NCBI GenBank assembly: GCA_964404205.1
Contig: CAYOJD010000136.1
Coordinates: 1-7,376, forward strand
Origin: CAZWBR01 sp964404205
GTDB lineage: Bacteria > Bacteroidota > Bacteroidia > Bacteroidales > Prolixibacteraceae
DNA length: 7,376 nt
Direction of reading: 5' to 3'
Positions 1 through 4,720 of the stretch are shown here, piece after piece. Position 1 is the first letter of the stretch, and every line of letters begins with the position of its first letter. A program made the position numbers and the translations under genes. A model generated the notes under the pieces. It made no database searches, was not told the origin of the DNA, and saw nothing but the letters and a program-made list of their open reading frames with translations.

Positions 1-2635
1 GCAGCGGCCTTATGTCGAGAGCCTTTCGTCGTATGCACGCCAGTTTCTGGGTCGTACGGACAAGCCCGAAGTGGAATATATCAAAGGGATTCCGCCGGCA
101 ATTGCCATTGAACAAAAGGTCAATACCCGCAACCCGCGCTCGACAGTTGGCACTTCGACCGAAATTTACGACTACATGAAGTTGCTATTTGCCCGTATTG
201 GCCACACCATATCGCCTGTTTCGGGCAATCAGGTGATGCGCCATGAGGTGAGCGATGTGGTGAACTTCATTCTGTCTTTTCCGCAAGGAACCAAAGCGGT
301 CATCGTGTCGCCACTTGATAGTAAGGCTGGCCGAACCTTGGAACAGGAAGCTGATTTGCTTCAACAGCAGGGTTTTTCGCGTTTGGAAGTGGATGGCGAA
401 ACTTACCGAATCTCTGATATCCTGACCAGTAAAGTGAGTGGAAACCGTATTTTTATTGTTGTCGACCGCGTGGTTGTTTCGGACGACGAAGATTTGCCGG
501 GTCGTATTGCCGACTCGGTGCAAACTGCCTTTTTCGAAGGAAAAGGCGAATGCGTGGTTCGGATTGCCGATGCGGAGCCACCTGTTAACCAATCTTTCTC
601 CAATCGTTTCGAAGCCGATGGCATTACTTTCGACGAGCCTTCGGTACACATGTTTTCGTTCAATAACCCGCTGGGTGCCTGCTCGCTATGCGAAGGGTAC
701 GGCAAAACCATCGGGATTGATCCTGATCTGGTCATCCCCAACAAATCGCTCTCAATTTATAACGATGCAATTGTTTGTTGGAAAGGCGATAAGATGGGCG
801 AGTGGAAAGAGCGCCTGGTGATGAGCTCCGATAAATTTGGTTTCCCGATTCATAAACCTTATTTCGAACTGACGGCTGAACAAAAAAAATTACTCTGGAC
901 CGGAAACCGCTATTTCGAAGGGCTTAACGATTTTTTTAAATCGCTCGAAGAGCAATCCTTTAAAATTCAATACCGTGTAATGCTATCGCGCTACCGCGGA
1001 AAAACCACTTGCCCCGAGTGCGAAGGTACCCGGCTGAAAAAAGAGGCTTCGTATGTCAAGGTTGCCGGTCGCTCGATTACAGAACTGGTCAATCTGCCTA
1101 TTACGGAGTTGCAGCCTTTTTTCGATATGTTGCAACTTGCCGATCATGAAAAGGTAGTAGCCGACAGGTTGCTGATCGAGATTCGGAACCGAATCGAGTT
1201 TCTGTGCGATGTCGGTTTGGGTTATCTCACCTTGAACCGTCTCTCGTCGAGCCTTTCGGGTGGCGAATCGCAACGTATCAATCTGGCTACTTCGCTGGGG
1301 AGCAGTTTGGTGGGCTCGATGTATATCCTCGACGAACCATCCATTGGCCTTCACCCGCGCGATACCGGCCGACTGATAAAGGTACTGCGCAAATTGCAGC
1401 AGTTTGGCAACAGTGTGATTGTGGTGGAACACGACGAGGAGATAATGCGGGCTGCCGATCAGATTATCGATATTGGGCCGTTGGCCGGTCAACATGGTGG
1501 CGAAATTGTTTTTCAGGGAACGCACCGTGATTTGGAGAGAGAGAACAATAGTTTGACAGCCAAATACCTCACAGGCGAAGAGAAAATCCCAATGCCGGCC
1601 AGCCGCCGAAAATGGAACAACTTTATTCGGATAGATGGCGTCCGGGAAAATAACCTGAAAGGGTTCGACGTAAAGTTCCCGCTCAATACACTTACCGTCA
1701 TTACCGGAGTCAGTGGTTCGGGCAAATCATCGCTGATTAAACGGGTTCTCTATCCGGCTGTCAGTAAAATGTTTGGTGTGGTTGGCGATCGCACCGGAGA
1801 GCATACGGCAATCTCCGGCGATATGAACCTGCTAACTGCCGTGGAGTTTGTCGATCAGAATCCAATTGGCAAGTCATCTCGCTCTAATCCGGTGACCTAT
1901 CTGAAAGTGTACGACGAGATTCGGAAACTTTATGCCGACCAGCAATCAGCCAAAATAAACGGCTTTACGGCCTCGCATTTTTCGTTCAATATCGACGGTG
2001 GCAGGTGTGAAGAGTGTCAGGGCGAAGGGCAAATTAAGGTGGAGATGCAGTTTATGGCCGATATCCTGCTTACCTGCGAAAGCTGTGGCGGAAAACGGTT
2101 CAAGGAAGATGTGCTCGATGTCCGTTTTCATGGAAAAAATATCTACGAATTACTGGAGATGACTGTCGACGAGGCCATTGCGTTCTTTTCGCAAAAAGAC
2201 AAAACTACCGGAAAGAAAATTGCCAAAAAGTTGATGCCCCTGCAAGATGTTGGTTTGGGCTATGTCAAGCTGGGACAATCGTCGAGTACGCTATCGGGTG
2301 GCGAGAGCCAGCGTGTAAAACTGGCTTCGTTTCTGGCCAAAGAAAAGGATACCCCAACTCTGTTTATCTTTGATGAACCGACTACCGGTTTGCATTTTCA
2401 CGATATCCGCAAACTACTCGATGCCATTAATGCGCTGATATCGAGAGGTCATTCGATGATTATCATCGAGCATAACCCTGAGGTGATTAAAGTGGCCGAC
2501 TGGGTTATCGATTTGGGCCCTGAAGGCGGCGATGCCGGTGGGTATAAAGTTTTTGAAGGAACTCCCGAAGCATTGGCCCAATGCGATAAATCGTACACCG
2601 GCCAATTTTTGAAAGATTTGTTTGAAAGGGGATAG
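1..2635 (+). CDS. uvrA: UvrA, excinuclease ABC subunit A (5' end outside the window)
   Basis: UvrA is the cytoplasmic, dimeric ABC-type ATPase that finds bulky DNA lesions and loads UvrB in nucleotide excision repair. The frame is open from base 2; a GTG at 71 is internal, because codons before it already match conserved UvrA sequence (YVESLSSYARQFLG). By comparison with E. coli UvrA as I recall it, about 49 residues are missing, including the first Walker A; the 877 visible residues imply about 926 in total. Visible in order: NPRSTVGT; a zinc-module half CSLC (680-691); CPEC (1010-1021); first ABC signature LSGGESQR (1253-1276) with Walker B ILDEPS (from 1325); second Walker A GVSGSGKSS (1706-1732); an intact CxxC...CxxC zinc finger (2006-2017 and 2075-2086); second LSGGESQR (about 2294) with IFDEPTTGLH. 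The first CxxC of the first zinc module is absent. The frame is unbroken, so the gene should be functional. It stands alone here; no promoter is visible. Confidence 0.97.
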   Translation, partial: QRPYVESLSSYARQFLGRTDKPEVEYIKGIPPAIAIEQKVNTRNPRSTVGTSTEIYDYMKLLFARIGHTISPVSGNQVMRHEVSDVVNFILSFPQGTKAVIVSPLDSKAGRTLEQEADLLQQQGFSRLEVDGETYRISDILTSKVSGNRIFIVVDRVVVSDDEDLPGRIADSVQTAFFEGKGECVVRIADAEPPVNQSFSNRFEADGITFDEPSVHMFSFNNPLGACSLCEGYGKTIGIDPDLVIPNKSLSIYNDAIVCWKGDKMGEWKERLVMSSDKFGFPIHKPYFELTAEQKKLLWTGNRYFEGLNDFFKSLEEQSFKIQYRVMLSRYRGKTTCPECEGTRLKKEASYVKVAGRSITELVNLPITELQPFFDMLQLADHEKVVADRLLIEIRNRIEFLCDVGLGYLTLNRLSSSLSGGESQRINLATSLGSSLVGSMYILDEPSIGLHPRDTGRLIKVLRKLQQFGNSVIVVEHDEEIMRAADQIIDIGPLAGQHGGEIVFQGTHRDLERENNSLTAKYLTGEEKIPMPASRRKWNNFIRIDGVRENNLKGFDVKFPLNTLTVITGVSGSGKSSLIKRVLYPAVSKMFGVVGDRTGEHTAISGDMNLLTAVEFVDQNPIGKSSRSNPVTYLKVYDEIRKLYADQQSAKINGFTASHFSFNIDGGRCEECQGEGQIKVEMQFMADILLTCESCGGKRFKEDVLDVRFHGKNIYELLEMTVDEAIAFFSQKDKTTGKKIAKKLMPLQDVGLGYVKLGQSSSTLSGGESQRVKLASFLAKEKDTPTLFIFDEPTTGLHFHDIRKLLDAINALISRGHSMIIIEHNPEVIKVADWVIDLGPEGGDAGGYKVFEGTPEALAQCDKSYTGQFLKDLFERG

Positions 2636-2665
2636 GTATAACTTTCATCTAAAACAAAAGCGAAG

Positions 2666-2687
2666 CTGTTTATAATTGTATAAACGG
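2666..2687 (+). terminator. Possible uvrA transcription terminator hairpin
   Basis: Thirty bases after the uvrA stop there is a perfect 7-bp inverted repeat, GTTTATA (2668-2674) and TATAAAC (2679-2685), with a 4-nt ATTG loop. One G-U pair and one C-G pair extend it outward to 2666/2687. The stem is AT-rich and no T-tract follows directly, so this is a weak terminator candidate placed mainly by its position. Confidence 0.3.
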
Positions 2688-2705
2688 GAGGTACTATCGC
2701 CTTTT

Positions 2706-2756
2706 CAACTCCGCATCAACTCCGCATCAACTCCGCATTAACTCCGCATCAACTCC
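2706..2756. repeat. Tandem array of an 11-bp unit, 4.6 copies
   Basis: The unit CAACTCCGCAT occurs at 2706-2716, 2717-2727 and 2728-2738. A one-mismatch copy (T for the first C) is at 2739-2749, and a partial copy (CAACTCC) at 2750-2756. Copies abut with no spacer. The unit length is not a multiple of three and no reading frame covers the array, so it is non-coding. At 11 bp, each unit is close to one helical turn. This could be simple replication slippage or a clustered protein-binding site; nothing here decides between them. Confidence 0.9.
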
Positions 2757-2791
2757 CCCGTTACGGGGTAGCCTGAGGGGCCTCGACGAGG
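2753..2791. repeat. GC-rich hairpin patch next to the tandem array
   Basis: Two small inverted repeats sit directly beside the 11-bp array. The first pairs 2753-2760 with 2764-2771 (CCCCG-TTA-CGGGG core, with one internal C/T mismatch and two further pairs outside it). The second is CCTC-GAC-GAGG at 2781-2791. A heptamer GGGGTAG is repeated directly at 2765-2771 and 2790-2796. The patch is far richer in G and C than the flanking AT-rich DNA. It could be part of a dispersed palindromic repeat family or a decayed element; that needs other copies in the genome to support it. Confidence 0.5.
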
Positions 2792-3051
2792 GGTAGGGTA
2801 CTTTCTGGTTTTAGTTTGAATTATTTTACTTCTTTACCCGATTCGGTATTCAATTTTTGAGAAACTGTACCCGTGCGAAGAGTTCATTTTGCGGTGGTAA
2901 CCGGGGTTATAAGCAGTGTGAAGCTTTTTAACAATTGACCAACCGACAAAACAATCGACACGGAGACAACAAAAAGAGGCTGATAAACACCTCCTCTGTT
3001 AAAGGAGAACGGTTAAACCGTATTTCGCTGAACGCTTCGTTAAATTAATCA

Positions 3052-3059
3052 TATATTTG
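3052..3059 (+). promoter_or_regulatory. Bacteroidota-type -7 promoter box TATATTTG
   Basis: TATATTTG fits the TAnnTTTG consensus of primary-sigma promoters in this phylum exactly. It lies 22 bp before the ATG of the HEAT-like gene and would place the transcript start near 3063-3067, giving a short leader. No convincing TTTG -33 box is found 19-20 bp upstream, so the call rests on the -7 element and its position. Confidence 0.55.
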
Positions 3060-3071
3060 CTGTGTGTTGCA

Positions 3072-3076
3072 AAAGG
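3072..3076 (+). promoter_or_regulatory. Ribosome binding site AAAGG deciding the start at 3082
   Basis: AAAGG lies five bases before the ATG at 3082. It supports that start over the in-frame GTG at 3064, which would fall at or before the predicted transcript start and has no ribosome binding site of its own. Confidence 0.5.
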
Positions 3077-3081
3077 TAAAA

Positions 3082-3621
3082 ATGAAAAAAGAGGAAAAAA
3101 TTAAGTCGTTGTTGGCTCAACTACAATCGGACGACGAAGAAAAAGTTCAATTGGCATTCGATGAAATTGCACAAACCGGCAATCAGGCTGATTTGGTTCA
3201 TCTGTTTGATTTTCTGAAGCGTAATCCCGATTCATATGCTTCATCCAAAATATATCAACTGTTAGGCGAGTTGAAACAACCGGAGTCTGTCCCGTTTCTG
3301 ATTGAAGCGATTCAGTATCCTGATAATGTGGCGATTCAATCGCAATTAATTGGTTGCTGCTGGCAAAACGGACTGGATTACAGTGCTTATTTGCCGTTCT
3401 TTTGCCAATTGGTGATTGAACGTGATTTTGAAGTGGCATTCGAAGCCTTTACTGTGGTGGAAAATATGTACGGGAAGATTGCTCCCGAAGTAGAGCAATC
3501 GACCATGGAAAAGATTTCGGCAGCGCTCGAAAATGGTAATGAACAAAAAGTATATTTGCTGAGGGGTTTGCTGGAAATTATTCCCAATATTCCCGAGGCC
3601 CAAGAAATATACGAGCCCTGA
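3082..3621 (+). CDS. HEAT-like helical-repeat protein, function unknown
   Basis: This 179-residue, acidic, all-helical-looking protein has no signal peptide or membrane segment and is probably cytoplasmic. It reads as consecutive antiparallel helix pairs of the HEAT/ARM type: about residues 20-47, 52-78 (the clearest, LGELKQPESVPFLIEAI), 83-112 and 114-150. Such repeats form a curved scaffold for binding other proteins; no catalytic motif is visible. The N-terminus is lysine- and glutamate-rich (MKKEEKIKSL). I chose the ATG at 3082 over the in-frame GTG at 3064 because of AAAGG just upstream and the promoter box at 3052-3059. The gene ends 23 bp before the PorP/SprF-family gene on the same strand with no terminator between them, so the two are probably one transcript. 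Whether it has a role in secretion is unknown; the only hint is position. Confidence 0.85.
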   Translation: MKKEEKIKSLLAQLQSDDEEKVQLAFDEIAQTGNQADLVHLFDFLKRNPDSYASSKIYQLLGELKQPESVPFLIEAIQYPDNVAIQSQLIGCCWQNGLDYSAYLPFFCQLVIERDFEVAFEAFTVVENMYGKIAPEVEQSTMEKISAALENGNEQKVYLLRGLLEIIPNIPEAQEIYEP

Positions 3622-3644
3622 TAAAAAATGAAAACCAGACTTCA

Positions 3645-4697
3645 ATGAAAAAAACGATTTGTTGCAACCCCCGGCCGTTGTCGAAATCGGTTTTACGTCA
3701 TTTTGGTTTATATTTTTCGTTGCTGATAATTGCTTTTGCGTGGAGTGGCATCCATCATCGGGCGAAGGGTCAGGATCCGCAGTTTTCGCAGTTTTATTCC
3801 AATCCGCTCTATCTCAACCCTGCGCTGGCCGGTACCAGTTTGCAGTCGCGTCTGGTATCGAATTATCGCAACCAATGGCCTAAAAGTGGCAATACCTATG
3901 TGACATACAACCTTACTTACGACAAGTTTGTCAAAAGTATCAATGGCGGGGTGGGGATAAACCTCTACTACGACCGCGAATTAAATGGTGTAGTCAATAG
4001 CATTAACAGCTCTTTTTTCTATTCCTATCATGTAAAGGCAAACGACAGGCTCTTTTTTACCGGTGCGTTGCAGTTGGGTTTTATTTATAAGGAATTTAAT
4101 ACCAGTGGATTAATATTTCCGGGGATGATTGACCCCGAAAACGGAAATATTACCGGTATTTATCCGTTACCGGCCGAGGATGGACAGAAAATATTCCCCG
4201 ATGTTTCGTTTGGTTTGGCCGGACAGCAGGATAATATCTACTTTGGTTTTGCCCTTCACCATTTAACAGAACCCAATCAGTCGATTATAGAAGGCGATCA
4301 AGTAGGGAAGCTACCGATGAGGATGACGGTGCATGTTGGGGCAAAAAGCCGTGAGTATCATCGCAAGCTCTATTCAAAAGCATTCACCCTTTCACCCAAC
4401 CTGATTTATCAGCAGCAGGGTTCGTACAAGCAAATCAATGCCGGACTCTATTACAATCAGGATTGGCTTACCATCGGGGCGTGGTATCGCAATAATTTGT
4501 CAGTAAGGCCCGATGCTTTGATTGGCATGGTAGGTTTTTCCACATCTGCCTTCCAGTTGGGGTATAGTTTCGACTATTCGTTGTCCGATATCTCGGCCTA
4601 CAGCTATGGCTCGCATGAGGTTTCACTGATATTCTTTTTCGGCGAGAATAATCATCGGGGGTTGTACAACAGTACGATGCGGATTCCGGTGATGTAG
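3645..4697 (+). CDS. PorP/SprF family type IX secretion outer-membrane protein
   Basis: This 350-residue protein belongs to the PorP/SprF family, predicted outer-membrane beta-barrel components linked to T9SS and needed for export or surface attachment of particular cargo. A basic N-terminus (MKKTICCNPRPLSKSVLRH) and a hydrophobic core at about residues 21-33 form the signal peptide, with probable cleavage near residue 42. The mature protein opens with the family hallmark QDPQFSQFYSNPLYLNPALAG. Alternating, aromatic-rich stretches follow as expected for barrel strands, ending in HEVSLIFFFG near the C-terminus. Length is normal for the family. No strong ribosome binding site precedes the ATG. 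It follows the HEAT-like gene closely and faces a type B T9SS cargo gene tail to tail. It is more likely a cargo-specific PorP/SprF paralogue than the core PorP, since no other secretion genes are adjacent, so I give no gene symbol. Confidence 0.9.
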   Translation: MKKTICCNPRPLSKSVLRHFGLYFSLLIIAFAWSGIHHRAKGQDPQFSQFYSNPLYLNPALAGTSLQSRLVSNYRNQWPKSGNTYVTYNLTYDKFVKSINGGVGINLYYDRELNGVVNSINSSFFYSYHVKANDRLFFTGALQLGFIYKEFNTSGLIFPGMIDPENGNITGIYPLPAEDGQKIFPDVSFGLAGQQDNIYFGFALHHLTEPNQSIIEGDQVGKLPMRMTVHVGAKSREYHRKLYSKAFTLSPNLIYQQQGSYKQINAGLYYNQDWLTIGAWYRNNLSVRPDALIGMVGFSTSAFQLGYSFDYSLSDISAYSYGSHEVSLIFFFGENNHRGLYNSTMRIPVM

Positions 4698-4712
4698 TTA
4701 GAATCCCATCGT
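4674..4712. terminator. Bulged stem-loop at the convergent gene junction
   Basis: The left arm 4674-4686 pairs with the right arm 4701-4712 over 12 Watson-Crick pairs with one bulged C (4680): ACGATG plus GGATTC against GAATCC plus CATCGT. The 14-nt loop (4687-4700) contains the PorP-family stop codon. It lies between two converging genes separated by only 23 bp, where a bidirectional terminator would be expected. No T-tract follows on either strand, so factor-independent termination is not assured. It may instead block 3' exonucleases. Confidence 0.45.
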
Positions 4713-4720
4713 TCTCAAAC

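Larger units (their letters stand above)
2636..3063. other. Non-coding intergenic region after uvrA
   Basis: About 430 bp separate uvrA from the HEAT-like gene. I see no credible coding frame in it. It holds an AT-rich hairpin just after uvrA, an 11-bp tandem array, a GC-rich hairpin patch, a further AT-rich stretch, and a promoter-like box at its right end. The stretch 2810-2990 shows nothing I can name. Two short inverted repeats near the right end (CTCCT/AGGAG at 2991-3007 and CGGTT-A-AACCG at 3010-3020) lie shortly upstream of the promoter box. They could be a regulator site, but they are too short to call. Confidence 0.7.

Noticed and set aside
71..73. GTG at 71 as the uvrA start
   Set aside because: The 23 codons before it are open and match conserved UvrA sequence, so the gene begins outside the window.
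608..622. uvrA as a pseudogene because of the missing cysteine pair
   Set aside because: The frame is unbroken, the visible ATPase motifs and the C-terminal zinc finger are intact, and the local sequence looks like an orderly replacement rather than decay.
983..1525. 180-codon open frame on the minus strand inside uvrA
   Set aside because: It lies wholly opposite conserved UvrA sequence, its product resembles no family I know, and it has no ribosome binding site. The same holds for the other antisense and out-of-frame open stretches inside uvrA, the PorP-family gene and the lectin/PKD gene.
2706..2756. CRISPR array
   Set aside because: The units are only 11 bp and abut without spacers.
3101..3439. 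Open frame on the minus strand opposite the HEAT-like gene
   Set aside because: The plus-strand frame gives a coherent helical-repeat protein with a promoter box and ribosome binding site; the antisense product shows no recognisable pattern.
4661..4670. Perfect palindrome GTTGTACAAC as an operator
   Set aside because: It lies inside the PorP-family coding region near its 3' end, occurs once as far as I can see, and has no promoter beside it.
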